From Calothrix parasitica NIES-267 (GTDB lineage: Bacteria > Cyanobacteriota > Cyanobacteriia > Cyanobacteriales > Nostocaceae), in contig NZ_AP018227.1 of assembly GCF_002368095.1 (NCBI RefSeq), positions 3,505,563 to 3,569,562 on the forward strand: 64,000 nt of DNA, given 5' to 3'. The notes beneath the pieces were generated by a model. It saw nothing but the letters and a program-made list of their open reading frames with translations. It was not told where the DNA came from and searched no databases. The translations under genes were made by a program, and so were the position numbers. How positions within the stretch are numbered: the first letter of the stretch is position 1; every line of letters starts with the position of its first letter. This document shows, piece after piece, positions 17,255 through 27,291 of this stretch.

Positions 17255-19843
17255 ATGTCAGTCTACCAACGTAGTCGCAATGAAACCACCGATTTAATTA
17301 TTGGTGGAAACAATCAGGGTGAGCGCGACTTTATTCAAAATTCTGCTGGATTAGATGCTCTTGGTCATCAAGAGCAAGGAACTATTTCCACTTTCCTAGC
17401 TCCTTTAACTCAAGATACTTTTAAACAAGTTGTAAAAGATGTAGAGCATAAGCTACAGATTGTTAATCAAACCCTATCAATGCTCGATTCCAAAGGGTTT
17501 GAAGCTATCTTGCAAGAAATGCTCCAATCTATCACCTTGAAAACTGGAGAGCTACTAGGTGCAGATAGAACAACAATATTTTTACTAGATGAAGAGAAAC
17601 AGGAACTATATACAATAGTCGCTGAGGGAGAAGGAAAGCGTTCTTTAGAAATTCGCATACCAGCAAATAAAGGTATCGCTGGTGAAGTTGCGACTCATAA
17701 AAAAGTTGTGAATATCCCCTTTGATTTTTACAACGATAATCGTTCTTCTTTTGCACGGGAGCATGAAAAAAGAACTGATTACCGTACCTTTACCATGTTG
17801 GCTTTACCTTTACTAAACGAACAAGGTAAATTGGTCGCGGTAGTGCAATTATTAAACAAACTAAAACCAGTTAGCGATAGTGAAGCCCCTTTATCGGAAC
17901 GTATTGATGATAAAGGTTTTACCGATGCTGACGAGCAATTATTTCAAGAATTTGCGCCATCTATCAGATTAATTTTAGAATCATCGCGCTCATTTTACGT
18001 AGCGACTCAGAAGCAACGAGCGGCTGAAGCTTTAATGAAAGCGATTAAGTCACTTTCGCAAAGCAGTCTTGATTTAGAAGAGACGCTTAAGCGGGTAATG
18101 GACGAAGCAAAACAACTGATGAACGCAGACCGTTCAACCTTATGGCTAATAGACCGCGATAAGCAAGAATTATGGACAAAAATCACCTTAGATAATGGTT
18201 CGACTAAAGAGTTACGAGTACCGATGGGTAAAGGTTTTGTCGGTCAAGTTGCATCAACCGGGAAGATATTAAATATTCCCTTCGATTTGTACGACAATCC
18301 CGACTCCGATACAGCAAAACAAATAGACAGTTCAAACGGTTATCGTACCTGTAGTTTGCTGTGTATGCCAGTATTTAACGGAGACAAGGAATTAATTGGT
18401 GTCACTCAACTGGTAAACAAGAAGAATAAAAATCAATCTCCAGCTTATAACCCTGAAGATTGGCCAAAAGCCCCCGAATGCTTCCAAGCTAGTTTCGACC
18501 GTAACGACGAACAGTTTATGGAAGCTTTTAATATTCAAGCGGGTGTAGCACTGCAAAATGCTCAATTATTTGCCACAATCAAGCAACAAGAGCAAATGCA
18601 GCGCGATATCCTTCGCAGTCTTTCCAATGGTGTGATTTCTACTGATAGCAAAGGTCAAATTCTTGCTGCTAACGAAAGTGCTTTGCGTCTGTTGGGATTA
18701 GAGGAAGAAGAACGTTTAGAAGGTAAATTAATCAACGACATCATCAATATCAAAGAAAACGACTTTGATAAATGGTGTAACGATGCTTTAAATGCTGCCG
18801 ATAATAAATTACGCGAACAATATTATCCAGACCGGACACTTATTAGCCATCAATCCTTAGAAAACAGCATCAACTTGTCAATTAACACCATCGCCGACGT
18901 TAGCGACAATCAACAAGTTCGGGGTGCGCTGGTAGTAATGGATGATATCAGCGATGAAAAACGGCTCAAGAGTACCATGTATCGCTACATGACTCAGGAA
19001 CTAGCCGAAGAACTACTCAAATTAGACGACGCAAAATTAGGAGGAGACAGAAAAGAAGTTTCCATACTATTTTCCGATATTCGCGGCTATACCACTCTCA
19101 CGGAAAACTTGGAAGCCGAAGAAGTCGTAGGTATGCTTAATGAATACTTCGAGTCTATGGTGGAAGCGGTTTTCAAACATAAAGGTACCCTAGATAAATA
19201 CATCGGTGATGCCATCATGGCCGTATATGGTTCGCCGCTACCTTTACAAAATCATGCTTGGATGGCTGTACAAACATCCTTAGAAATGCGTCGTCGTTTG
19301 AAAGAATTTAATAGTCGTCGTCAAGCAGATGACAAACCACAAATTAAAATTGGTATAGGTATCAATTCTGACGTTGTAATTAGTGGAAACATTGGTTCGA
19401 GCAAACGGATGGAATTTACCGCAATTGGAGACGGCGTTAATCTTGGCTCCCGTTTAGAAAGCGTCAGCAAACAGTACGGCTGCGACATAATTATTAGCGA
19501 TAATACTTACGAACCTTGCAAACACTTGGTGTGGGCAAGAGAATTAGATTTTATTCGCGTCAAAGGTCGTAACGAGCCAGTATCAATATACGAATTAATC
19601 GGTTTGCGTAACGATGATATAGGTAGCGATAGACTAATAGCTATCGAGCATTATCACAAAGGACGCGAACACTATATCAGCCGTCAATTTACCTCAGCCA
19701 AACAGCAGTTTGCTAAAGTCTTGGAAATTGACCAGGATGATAAAGCCGCGATATCCCATCTCAAGCGCTGTCACTACTGGCTAGATAATCCCAATGCTCT
19801 CGATAACTGGGATGAGGGAGTTTGGACTTATAAAGAAAAGTAA
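17255..19843 (+). CDS. cyaB: Adenylate cyclase, GAF-GAF-PAS-cyclase (CyaB1-like)
   Basis: Class III adenylate cyclase making cAMP from ATP in the cytoplasm. Order: GAF-A (about 75-240), GAF-B (270-440), PAS (450-565), catalytic domain (600-790) and a short TPR-like tail. Both GAF domains have the NKxnFxxxDE signature (NK at 201 with FTDADE; NK at 388 with FDRNDE), which in Anabaena CyaB1/B2 marks cyclic-nucleotide binding and positive feedback. Catalytic residues: metal-binding D608 and D652, purine-specifying K648 and T722 (TLDKYIGD, FTAIGD), and transition-state N729/R733. The Lys/Thr pair instead of Lys/Asp is the CyaB1 pattern. At 862 aa it matches the CyaB1 length. It is monocistronic behind a long leader. 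Confidence 0.95.
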   Translation: MSVYQRSRNETTDLIIGGNNQGERDFIQNSAGLDALGHQEQGTISTFLAPLTQDTFKQVVKDVEHKLQIVNQTLSMLDSKGFEAILQEMLQSITLKTGELLGADRTTIFLLDEEKQELYTIVAEGEGKRSLEIRIPANKGIAGEVATHKKVVNIPFDFYNDNRSSFAREHEKRTDYRTFTMLALPLLNEQGKLVAVVQLLNKLKPVSDSEAPLSERIDDKGFTDADEQLFQEFAPSIRLILESSRSFYVATQKQRAAEALMKAIKSLSQSSLDLEETLKRVMDEAKQLMNADRSTLWLIDRDKQELWTKITLDNGSTKELRVPMGKGFVGQVASTGKILNIPFDLYDNPDSDTAKQIDSSNGYRTCSLLCMPVFNGDKELIGVTQLVNKKNKNQSPAYNPEDWPKAPECFQASFDRNDEQFMEAFNIQAGVALQNAQLFATIKQQEQMQRDILRSLSNGVISTDSKGQILAANESALRLLGLEEEERLEGKLINDIINIKENDFDKWCNDALNAADNKLREQYYPDRTLISHQSLENSINLSINTIADVSDNQQVRGALVVMDDISDEKRLKSTMYRYMTQELAEELLKLDDAKLGGDRKEVSILFSDIRGYTTLTENLEAEEVVGMLNEYFESMVEAVFKHKGTLDKYIGDAIMAVYGSPLPLQNHAWMAVQTSLEMRRRLKEFNSRRQADDKPQIKIGIGINSDVVISGNIGSSKRMEFTAIGDGVNLGSRLESVSKQYGCDIIISDNTYEPCKHLVWARELDFIRVKGRNEPVSIYELIGLRNDDIGSDRLIAIEHYHKGREHYISRQFTSAKQQFAKVLEIDQDDKAAISHLKRCHYWLDNPNALDNWDEGVWTYKEK

Positions 19844-20173
19844 AATAAAAAGTTAGGAGTTAAGAGTTAGGAGTTAGGAATTATAAGTCTTTTGACGGGT
19901 TTGTTTTTTTACCGACGTAATGTAGAGACGTTATAAATAACGTCTCCCAACAGTTCCAAAGAAAACCCGACCCCTCAAAATTTATGAAAACAACAACAAC
20001 TCTAAATTTCAATAACAATCTTCTAGGATGGGCATTTTTGTTCGTCCTACTGTTGTTTATATAGTGATTTAATTGACTCAAATACTAGTAAATACACTAT
20101 CAGCTAACGCATGATAAATTTATTACAATTCTCCATAAAAAGAATTTAGAAGCAATTAAGGCACCCAGATTGT
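19844..20173. repeat. Gap with palindromic GTAGAGACGTTATAAATAACGTCTC repeat
   Basis: 19853-19880 is heptamer repeat (TAGGAGT). 19908-19990 is one copy, in reverse orientation, of the unit expanded at 12451-12712, including the palindrome GAGACGTTATAAATAACGTCTC at 19925-19946. The palindrome may end cyclase transcripts. The rest is AT-rich and should hold the promoter for the next gene. Confidence 0.7.
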
Positions 20174-21253
20174 GTGATAATAACCAAGCCTTTCGCTTTC
20201 CCCCAAGGAACCAATATCACCGTGCAGTCAACCGATAATATGAACGAACTGGTTGAAGCCTTACAACAGCCAGCCGATTTAACCTTCGAGCTACCAGATC
20301 CAGAAGATGAAGCGATTCCTGAAAACGAGTTTCTGCAACAGCTAGATGTCGCTTGGCAGGTATGCGATAAATTTGATTTGCAGACCGATATTTGGCGAGG
20401 AAGAATTTTACGAGTAGTGCGCGATCGCGAAAAAAAAGGAGGAGATGGACGCGGTACTGGGTTTCTAAAATGGCTCAAGGAACGAGAAATTAGTAAAAGT
20501 AATGCATATTCTTTGATTGAATTAGCAAATAGCGCCGATACTCTCTTAGAAGAAGGAAAGCTAGAGCCAAGCTCAATCAACAACTTTAGTAAACGAGCAT
20601 TTGTAGAAACTGCCAAATCTTCACCCGAAGTTCAAGTCATGGTAAGTGAAGCAGCACAAAATGGCGATAGAATCACCAGAAGAGAAGTAAAGCAACTCTC
20701 AGAAGAATGGACGGCAATGTCCTCAGACTTATTACCCCAACCAGTGAAACAAAAGGTAGCAGATAACACTCTTCCCCCTCGTTATATTGCACCATTGGTA
20801 AAAGAAATGGAAAAACTACCAGAACCCCATCAAGCAGTAATTCAAGATGAAATTACCGCTAATCCAGATGTTGACACCCTCAAAAATGCTACTTCCGAAG
20901 CACGTTATTTAGCAAAATATTTGAAAGCAGCAGTACAAGTACAAGCTTTATCTAATGAAGAAGTAGATATTGAAACAGCTTTGGAAGAAGCCCAAAGAGT
21001 CGGATGCATGAATGTAGCAGCCGATTTAGTTAATCAAGCATCCCAGATAGAACAAACCATAGCCAAGCTATATATGACATGGAAGCGCATCGCCAATTTA
21101 TCAGATAGACTTTACGTAGATACAGGTGCTTCCACACCACATTTAAGGTCGCTACTCGATTGTCTAGAACCTCTCGGTGGAGAAGTCATGGAATTACAAA
21201 TTAGCGGTACAAACGAACGCACGGTACGCTTGCAAATTCAGGAAAGCGAATAA
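20174..21253 (+). CDS. Conserved cyanobacterial hypothetical, helical
   Basis: A 359-aa mostly helical, acidic protein with no signal peptide. The segment SKSNAYSLIELANSADTLL (about 110-128) and ITRREVKQLSEEW (about 170-182) resemble helix-turn-helix-like pieces of ParB-type DNA-binding proteins, but no full domain can be claimed. The GTG at 20174 is preceded by AAGG at a long spacing; an ATG at 20240 (MNELVEALQQ) is the alternative and would remove 22 residues. It is alone on its strand between repeat gaps. Role unknown. Confidence 0.7.
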   Translation: MIITKPFAFPQGTNITVQSTDNMNELVEALQQPADLTFELPDPEDEAIPENEFLQQLDVAWQVCDKFDLQTDIWRGRILRVVRDREKKGGDGRGTGFLKWLKEREISKSNAYSLIELANSADTLLEEGKLEPSSINNFSKRAFVETAKSSPEVQVMVSEAAQNGDRITRREVKQLSEEWTAMSSDLLPQPVKQKVADNTLPPRYIAPLVKEMEKLPEPHQAVIQDEITANPDVDTLKNATSEARYLAKYLKAAVQVQALSNEEVDIETALEEAQRVGCMNVAADLVNQASQIEQTIAKLYMTWKRIANLSDRLYVDTGASTPHLRSLLDCLEPLGGEVMELQISGTNERTVRLQIQESE

Positions 21254-21577
21254 TCAGTTAACAGTTAACAGTTATCAGTTAACAGTTGTTCACCGGTCGG
21301 GTACGGTTCATCAGCGAGCAGTGAACAAGTTGCTCTGTTGACTGTAAAGCTTTGATTAAAACTGAAAATAAAAATGAGGCGAATTTATCATATTTTTTAG
21401 GTACATTCCTCACTCAGGCTATATATAAGCCTGGTGTTATAAAAACTAAGCCCGTTTGAACGGGCTACAAATCAACATATAGATGATTCAAGACTTAAAT
21501 AATTAATTACTTGTAAAATCCGTCATCGAGGTAAGTATTGATAATTTGCTCACTGTTAACTGTTAACTGATAACTGA
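21254..21577. repeat. Repeat gap with inverted heptamer arrays and hairpins
   Basis: Heptamers TTAACAG at 21256-21288 and their reverse complement CTGTTAA at 21551-21575 flank the gap in opposite orientation. Between them lie the hairpins AGGCTATATATAAGCCT (21416-21432) and AGCCCGTTTGAACGGGCT (21449-21466). The hairpins sit between two convergent genes and may serve as terminators. Confidence 0.65.
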
Positions 21578-22222
21578 TTAAAGTTCGCCGTCAATTATGA
21601 AGATTGCTCCGCGCATTTGTAAATCAAGCTTAATAGTTTTGGAAAGTCCTTTATTGTATCCGAATAAAGCATTCTCTACGTTTGCACCATTGAGGTCTGT
21701 ATAACTTAAATTAGCACCAACCAAATAAGCATTACTCAAGTTTGCTGTGGCTAAAAATGCATTCTTGAAATTGGTATAGCTAAAATTAGAATTGACCAAA
21801 TTAGCATAGCGTAAGTCAGCACCAGATAAATTGACACAGCTAAGATTGGCATTACTTATGTCAGCACCGCGTAAATCAGCTGTTTTCATCACAGCATCTC
21901 GCAAGTCAGCACCAGATAATTCAGCTTCACTCAAATTAGAAATACTTAAATTAGCATCGCGTAAATCAGCACCTACTAATTGAACACCGTTGAGCAAAGC
22001 TTGGCTGAGATTAGCACCTTTAAGTTTTGCACCTGCCAAATAAGCATATTGCAGATGAACTCGACTTAGATCCGCACCACTAAGGTCAGCACGAGTTAAA
22101 TTCGCGTCATCTAATCTGCTACCAGGAAAATCTCTCTCTCCTAATGCATAACGTTGAAGTAGTTCGCTTGAACTTGATGCCATTAACACAGCAGGTAGTC
22201 TCTTATCATCCAATGAATTCAT
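21578..22222 (-). CDS. Pentapeptide repeat protein
   Basis: A 214-aa protein built of tandem A(D/N)LxX pentapeptides from about residue 37 (DANLTRADLSGADLS) to about 190, which fold into a right-handed quadrilateral beta-helix. There is no signal peptide or membrane segment, so it is probably cytoplasmic. The first ~30 residues (LLQRYALGERDFPG) are the usual non-repeat lead-in seen in many cyanobacterial members. Functions in this family are mostly unknown; some mimic DNA, but nothing here argues for that. It is convergent with the 359-aa gene. Confidence 0.92.
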   Translation of the reverse strand: MNSLDDKRLPAVLMASSSSELLQRYALGERDFPGSRLDDANLTRADLSGADLSRVHLQYAYLAGAKLKGANLSQALLNGVQLVGADLRDANLSISNLSEAELSGADLRDAVMKTADLRGADISNANLSCVNLSGADLRYANLVNSNFSYTNFKNAFLATANLSNAYLVGANLSYTDLNGANVENALFGYNKGLSKTIKLDLQMRGAIFIIDGEL

Positions 22223-22658
22223 GTTGCAATAGATGCGCTTATTTCAATTTAAGCTTAAGCTAAAAGCCTTTACCTACTAGTACTTATTGATGACACTTTA
22301 TTTCATTGTCCAAAAATCATTACCTTGAAATGCAATTGTTCTTGTACCGAATTATTACGGATGTATGACAGTTTACTTAGTGGCATAACTTGGGGGAGAG
22401 AGGGGAAGATGGGGGAGATGGGGGAGATGGGGGAGATGGGGAGATGGGGGAGATGGGGAGATGGGGAGATGGGGAGATGGGGAGATGGGGAGAGGGGGAG
22501 ATGGTAAGCCACCCCCGTGCCGAGGTTCCCTCGGTTGAGGGGAGTGGCGCAACCCGTAGGGGGGAGACAGGGGGAAGAAAAATTTTACAATTACCCATTA
22601 CCCATTACCCATTACCCATTACCTATTCGCAATCCCCAATTCCCTAATTCCCAATTTC
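22223..22658. repeat. GGGGAGAT microsatellite and CCCATTA heptamers
   Basis: 22390-22503 is a run of GGGGGAGAT/GGGGAGAT units. 22515-22570 carries a GAGGTTCCCTC-type palindromic repeat (CCGTGCCGAGGTTCCCTCGG). 22585-22625 is CCCATTA heptamers. Several open frames cross this stretch only because of its low complexity; I call none of them genes. Confidence 0.8.
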
Positions 22659-23486
22659 CTAATTCTTAATTCCAGTTGTGGCGATACCGCGTATGAATTG
22701 TCGCTGACCAATTAGGAATAGTAATATTATGGGTAGTGTGGCTATTGTGACTGCTGCCATTAGTAAGGGCCAGTTGTTGGTAAATTGCTCTTGAAACTCG
22801 GCTAAGGCTAGCTGTACTGTTCTCAGTTCGGGTCTGGTTGTAAATACTAAAGGTTTAAATAAATCATTCCATTCACCAATAAAAGTAAATAAAAATAATG
22901 TTACTAATGCCGGACGAGCTAAAGGTAACATCACTTGCAATAATATTTGCAGCCTGTTTGCTCCATCTATGGCTGCTGCTTCTTCTAGTTCTATGGGAAT
23001 ACTTTGAAAATACTGCCTTAACAAGAAAATACCGAATCCGTTGGCAGCAGTAGGTAAAATAATTGCCCAATAGGTATTTATTAAATTTCCCCACTTAAGT
23101 ACTAAAAATACGGGAATTACCAGCAACTGAAATGGGATAACTAACGTCGCTAATACTATCAACAGTAATAATTCACGTCCTTTAAACTTTAATCTTGCTA
23201 ATGCATAACCGGCCAATGCCGAAGTTATAATTTGAAAAGAGGTTACCGTTAGTGCTACCAAGGTAGAGTTAGCAAATGCTAGTAAAAATTTACCTCGTCC
23301 CCAAGCATCGCGGTAATTAGACAAAGACCAGCCATTCTTCGGTAACACGCTTTGAGTTGTTCCATCCGAAGCGAATGATGTTAGGAAAACCACCAGTAGC
23401 GGCAATAGGATAATAGCTGCCAATATTAATAGCAACCCACTAGTAAAAAAGTTACCGTAGTTTCGCATCCGGTCTAGTTTAAGCAT
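22659..23486 (-). CDS. Carbohydrate ABC transporter permease (MalG type)
   Basis: Inner-membrane permease of a binding-protein-dependent ABC importer of the CUT1 (MalG/UgpE) group. The 275-aa protein has six hydrophobic segments. The cytoplasmic EAA loop EEAAAIDGANRLQIL is at about 180-194, followed by PLARPAL. A CUT1 system needs a second permease, a binding protein and an ATPase; none is adjacent in the window, which is common in cyanobacteria where the parts are scattered. The start at 23486 gives MLKLDRMRNYGNFF; the inner ATG (MRNYG) is possible. Confidence 0.92.
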   Translation of the reverse strand: MLKLDRMRNYGNFFTSGLLLILAAIILLPLLVVFLTSFASDGTTQSVLPKNGWSLSNYRDAWGRGKFLLAFANSTLVALTVTSFQIITSALAGYALARLKFKGRELLLLIVLATLVIPFQLLVIPVFLVLKWGNLINTYWAIILPTAANGFGIFLLRQYFQSIPIELEEAAAIDGANRLQILLQVMLPLARPALVTLFLFTFIGEWNDLFKPLVFTTRPELRTVQLALAEFQEQFTNNWPLLMAAVTIATLPIILLFLIGQRQFIRGIATTGIKN

Positions 23487-23819
23487 AAATAAAGCTTTGT
23501 ATAAGCATTAGTTTTTCTGTTACTAGAGCAATCGCCCCCAGCAAGAGCTAATCTATAACATAGTGGCTTGTTAAGTAAAATTAAACCACTTACCCAAGCT
23601 GTTGATGGTGAAGGATAAATAATGAAGCATAAAGCTAAATATCGACGATGTTAGTTATTAAGGGCACGTAATTTATACTTCGGACTTTGGACTGTAATCG
23701 GTTTGATGGCTGTAGTAAATAAAGCTTTCTTCTAACTCCATCGGTTTAGTTAAAATTCATTCCAAGTTCATCACTTGTAGCGCAGTAATACATACTTTCA
23801 TATCGGGAGGGAATCCAAG
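23487..23819. promoter_or_regulatory. Divergent promoter region upstream of ado
   Basis: The gap lies between the divergent permease gene and ado. It is AT-rich and free of the repeats seen elsewhere. The ado ribosome binding site GGGAGG is at 23805-23810, 9 bases before the ATG. No specific operator was recognised. Confidence 0.5.
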
Positions 23820-24515
23820 ATGCAGGAGCTTATAGCCACATCTGAACTTGATTATCGCAGTGACACATATAAAGACGCTTTCAGTCGTGTTAATGCAATT
23901 GTGGTTGAAGGAGAACAAGAAGCATACGAGAATTATTTATCGTTAGCAGAATTACTTCCAGACAGTAAAGATGATTTAGTACGTCTTTCTAAGATGGAAA
24001 TGCGTCATAAAAAAGGTTTTATGGCTTGCGCTAAAAATCTGGAAGTAACTGCGGATATGGAATTTGGAAAGAAGTTGTTTGCTCAATTGCATCAAAACTT
24101 CAAAGACGCAGAAGCAGAAGGTAAGATTGTTACTTGCTTGCTAATTCAATCTTTGATTATTGAATGTTTTGCTATTGCTGCTTACCACATCTTTATCCCA
24201 GTAGCGGATGATTTCTCCAAGAAAATTACCGAAGGTGTAGTTAAGGATGAATATACTCACCTCAACTTTGGAGAAGAATGGTTAAAAGCGCATTTTGAAG
24301 AATCCAAAGCTGAATTAGAAGAAGCTAACGCTCAAAATCTTCCCATCATCTGGAAGATGCTTAATGAAGTAGCGGAAGATGCTGAAGTAATGGCAATGCC
24401 TAAAGATGCTTTAATAGAAGACTTCATGATTCAGTATGGAGATGCTTTGAGTAACATCGGCTTCACCACTCGCGATATTATGCGTCTTTCTGCATACGGA
24501 CTTAGAGCTGCTTAA
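23820..24515 (+). CDS. ado: Aldehyde-deformylating oxygenase
   Basis: Converts fatty aldehydes (C16/C18) to alkanes or alkenes one carbon shorter, with O2 and reducing equivalents; the second step of cyanobacterial hydrocarbon biosynthesis. It is a ferritin-like di-metal enzyme of 231 aa, the standard length. All six metal ligands are present: E32, E60, H63, E115, E144 and H147. The start is set by GGGAGG upstream. aar, which makes the aldehyde, follows 152 bases downstream on the same strand; the gap holds an inverted repeat, so aar may also be transcribed separately. Confidence 0.98.
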   Translation: MQELIATSELDYRSDTYKDAFSRVNAIVVEGEQEAYENYLSLAELLPDSKDDLVRLSKMEMRHKKGFMACAKNLEVTADMEFGKKLFAQLHQNFKDAEAEGKIVTCLLIQSLIIECFAIAAYHIFIPVADDFSKKITEGVVKDEYTHLNFGEEWLKAHFEESKAELEEANAQNLPIIWKMLNEVAEDAEVMAMPKDALIEDFMIQYGDALSNIGFTTRDIMRLSAYGLRAA

Positions 24516-24537
24516 ATTGGGATAAAATCCAGCTGAC

Positions 24538-24596
24538 ATCGCTCCTTTCTTCTCCCTTTAAAAGTACTTAACCGTATTTTTTCGGATAGGAGCGAT
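24538..24596. terminator. Inverted repeat between ado and aar
   Basis: ATCGCTCCT (24538-24546) and AGGAGCGAT (24588-24596) form a 9-bp perfect pair around 41 bases, with TTTTTT inside the loop. It could attenuate read-through or stabilise the ado message; it is not a canonical terminator. Confidence 0.4.
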
Positions 24597-24667
24597 AGTC
24601 TCATGCCTCTATTTATATTCCACGCCTTGAATCATTTAATAAAGAATACGCCCTCATTTAATAGTTC

Positions 24668-25687
24668 ATGTTTGGTCTAATCGGACATCTTACAAATTTA
24701 CAACACGCACAAGAAGTAGCTGGAAAGTTAGGTTACCCAGAATATGCCGAACAAGGTTTAGATTTTTGGTGTAGCGCTCCACCTATATTAGTCGAAGATT
24801 TTACGGTGACAAGTGTAACCGGACAAAAAATCGAAGGCCGGTATCTCGAATCATGCTTTTTACCGGAAATGCTGGCAACTCGCCGCATGAAAGCCGCTAC
24901 TCGTAAGGTACTTAATGCGATGGCTCATGCCCAGAAGCATGGTATCAATATTACTGCTTTAGGCGGCTTTTCTTCGATTATTTTTGAGAATTTTAAGTTA
25001 GAGCAAATTCCTCAAATCCGTAATATCAAGTTAGAATTTGAACGTTTTACTACAGGAAATACTCACACTGCCTACATTATTTGTCGGCAAGTAGAGCAAG
25101 CCTCCAAAAAACTGGGAATTGAGCTTGAGAAAGCAACGGTGGCAGTATGTGGAGCGACGGGAGACATCGGAAGTGCCGTCTGTCGCTGGCTAGATGCAAA
25201 GACGAATGTCAAGGAAATGTTGCTAATAGCACGCAATACCGAACGACTGACATCCTTGCAATCTGACCTGGGGCGTGGAAAAATAATGGGTTTAGAGGAA
25301 GCGTTACCCCAAGCCGATATTATTGTTTGGGTTGCCAGCATGCCTAAAGGTGTGGAAATTGACTCCAATACCTTAAAGAAACCTTGTTTGCTAATTGATG
25401 GTGGTTATCCCAAAAATTTAGGAACCAAGGTTGTACATCCAGACGTATGCGTACTCAACGGTGGTATTGTAGAGCATTCTCTCGATATTGACTGGAAGAT
25501 TATGGACATTGTTCGGATGGATGTTCCAGCACGTCAACTTTTTGCTTGTTTTGCTGAATCAATGCTGCTTGAATTTGAAAAGTTGCACACTAACTTTTCT
25601 TGGGGACGCAATCAGATTACCGTAGAGAAAATGGAGCAGATTGGTGAAGTGTCCGTTAAACACGGATTCCGACCGCTGCTAGTGTGA
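24668..25687 (+). CDS. aar: Long-chain acyl-ACP reductase
   Basis: NADPH-dependent reductase that turns acyl-ACP into fatty aldehyde through a Cys thioester, feeding ADO. The protein is 339 aa, the usual length. The nucleotide-binding motif is [12 protein letters not shown] (about 160-171) and the catalytic cysteine is C294 in [10 protein letters not shown]. It is downstream of ado, and 208 bases upstream of accA, whose product helps make malonyl-CoA for fatty acid synthesis. This order (ado-aar-accA) is commonly conserved in cyanobacteria. The ATG at 24668 starts [11 protein letters not shown], the typical N-terminus. Confidence 0.98.
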   Translation: MFGLIGHLTNLQHAQEVAGKLGYPEYAEQGLDFWCSAPPILVEDFTVTSVTGQKIEGRYLESCFLPEMLATRRMKAATRKVLNAMAHAQKHGINITALGGFSSIIFENFKLEQIPQIRNIKLEFERFTTGNTHTAYIICRQVEQASKKLGIELEKATVAVCGATGDIGSAVCRWLDAKTNVKEMLLIARNTERLTSLQSDLGRGKIMGLEEALPQADIIVWVASMPKGVEIDSNTLKKPCLLIDGGYPKNLGTKVVHPDVCVLNGGIVEHSLDIDWKIMDIVRMDVPARQLFACFAESMLLEFEKLHTNFSWGRNQITVEKMEQIGEVSVKHGFRPLLV

Positions 25688-25895
25688 TAGTTAACAGTTA
25701 ACAAAGGGGCTTAGAAAAAATAATCCTGAATTTAGACAAATTTAAACAAGGGATATTTTTAACAAAACAGTTCTCTAGTAGTTAACGGTTAACGATTAAA
25801 TGTTATGAGTGAAGGGTCAGGAATTGTTAATACAGTTTCTCAACTCGTAGCTCATAACGCTCGTAACTTGTAACTCAAAACTCATTATTCAAACA

Positions 25896-26879
25896 ATGGC
25901 TACACAAGAGCGTAAACCGCTACTTTTGGACTTTGAAAAGCCCCTAGCAGAACTGGCTAACCGGATTGAGCAGATTCGCAAACTTGCAGAAGAAAATGGT
26001 GTAGATGTAACTAATCAAATACATCAGCTAGAAGCGCGAGCGATGCAGCTACGCGAAGAGATTTTTAGTAGTTTATCTCCTACCCAACGATTGCAAGTTG
26101 CTCGTCATCCCCGTCGTCCCAGCACTTTGGACTATATTCAAGCAATTACAGATGAATGGATTGAATTACATGGGGATAGATGTGGTTCCGATGACCCAGC
26201 TTTAGTTGGTGGAGTAGCACGTTTAGGAAATCAACCTGTAGTCATTTTAGGTCACCAAAAAGGACGAGACACCAAAGATAATATTGCTCGTAATTTTGGG
26301 ATGGCTTCTCCCGGTGGATATCGCAAAGCTTTGCGGCTGATGGATCATGCTAATAAGTTTGGCATGCCAATAATTACTTTTATTGACACTCCTGGTGCTT
26401 TACCTACCGTTATAGCCGAGCAAGAAGGTCAAGGGGAAGCAATTGCTTACAACTTAAGGGAAATGTTTTCCTATGATGTGCCAATTATTTGTACCGTAAT
26501 CGGTGAAGGTGGTTCTGGTGGTGCTCTCGGTATTGGTATCGGCGATAGGGTGATGATGTTTGAACATGCCGTATACACCGTTGCAACACCCGAAGCTTGT
26601 GCGGCGATTTTATGGAAAGATGCAGGTAAAGCCCCTCAAGCAACATCAGCTTTGAAAATTATTTCTCATGACCTCAAGAAATTAGGTATTATCGACCAAA
26701 TATTAACAGAACCAGTTGGTGGCGCTCATTCTGACCCCCTACAAGCCGCTAACAGCCTTAAAGGAGCGCTAATAGAAAACCTTGAAGTACTTAACGCTTT
26801 GACACCTCAGGAAAGAAAAGAAATGCGCTATCAAAGATTCCGCAAAATGGGAGTTTTTACCGAAGCTGCTCAACAATAG
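25896..26879 (+). CDS. accA: Acetyl-CoA carboxylase carboxyltransferase subunit alpha
   Basis: Alpha subunit of the carboxyltransferase of heteromeric acetyl-CoA carboxylase; with AccD it transfers CO2 from carboxybiotin to acetyl-CoA. The 327-aa protein has the N-terminal helical part ([17 protein letters not shown]) and the crotonase-like core with [15 protein letters not shown] and [16 protein letters not shown], the oxyanion/CoA-binding glycine-rich segments. Length and N-terminus are normal. The ATG at 25896 has no strong Shine-Dalgarno sequence. It lies in the ado-aar-accA-SDR-folE run. Confidence 0.97.
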   Translation: MATQERKPLLLDFEKPLAELANRIEQIRKLAEENGVDVTNQIHQLEARAMQLREEIFSSLSPTQRLQVARHPRRPSTLDYIQAITDEWIELHGDRCGSDDPALVGGVARLGNQPVVILGHQKGRDTKDNIARNFGMASPGGYRKALRLMDHANKFGMPIITFIDTPGALPTVIAEQEGQGEAIAYNLREMFSYDVPIICTVIGEGGSGGALGIGIGDRVMMFEHAVYTVATPEACAAILWKDAGKAPQATSALKIISHDLKKLGIIDQILTEPVGGAHSDPLQAANSLKGALIENLEVLNALTPQERKEMRYQRFRKMGVFTEAAQQ

Positions 26880-27291
26880 CTTCTGCAATATCGGTAATAT
26901 CGGTAATAAAATATTATCGCTGCTCCGCAATGATATAATTGCCTGTGGTACTTAATAGTTCTTAATAGTTTATCGCTAGAAATAACTATTTCTGCCATAG
27001 GCATTTGTAATTGATGGCTAAATACTAGTCATCCTTCTGATGTATTTAGACCTTCTACTGTTGATTAGAAAATTTATCAGATTTAGATATTTAGAAGCTC
27101 TATCATCAAGTTCTAAATGATTACGCTGTTTAAGAACAAAAGCTGTAGTGAAAAACTTCGTCAGATAATCTCTATCTTGAGAGTTAACCATAGCAGCTAT
27201 ACAAGATTTTTTCTGTGTTTTTGGATTTGTTTTATATTTCATTCTGGTTTTAGTGTGAAGTAATCCGAACCATGTATTTTGATAAAACCGT
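26880..27291. other. Intergenic gap accA-SDR
   Basis: AT-rich; short direct repeats TATCGGTAA at 26890-26908 and TTAATAGTT at 26954-26972. On the minus strand an open frame could encode a Lys-rich 74-aa peptide (ATG near 27241, stop at 27018), but it lacks a ribosome binding site and recognisable sequence, so I do not call it. Confidence 0.45.

Noticed and set aside
22303-22647. Several open frames on both strands with Pro/Ser/His-rich or Gly/Glu/Trp-rich products
   Set aside because: They are translations of the GGGGAGAT microsatellite and heptamers, with no ribosome binding sites and low-complexity products.
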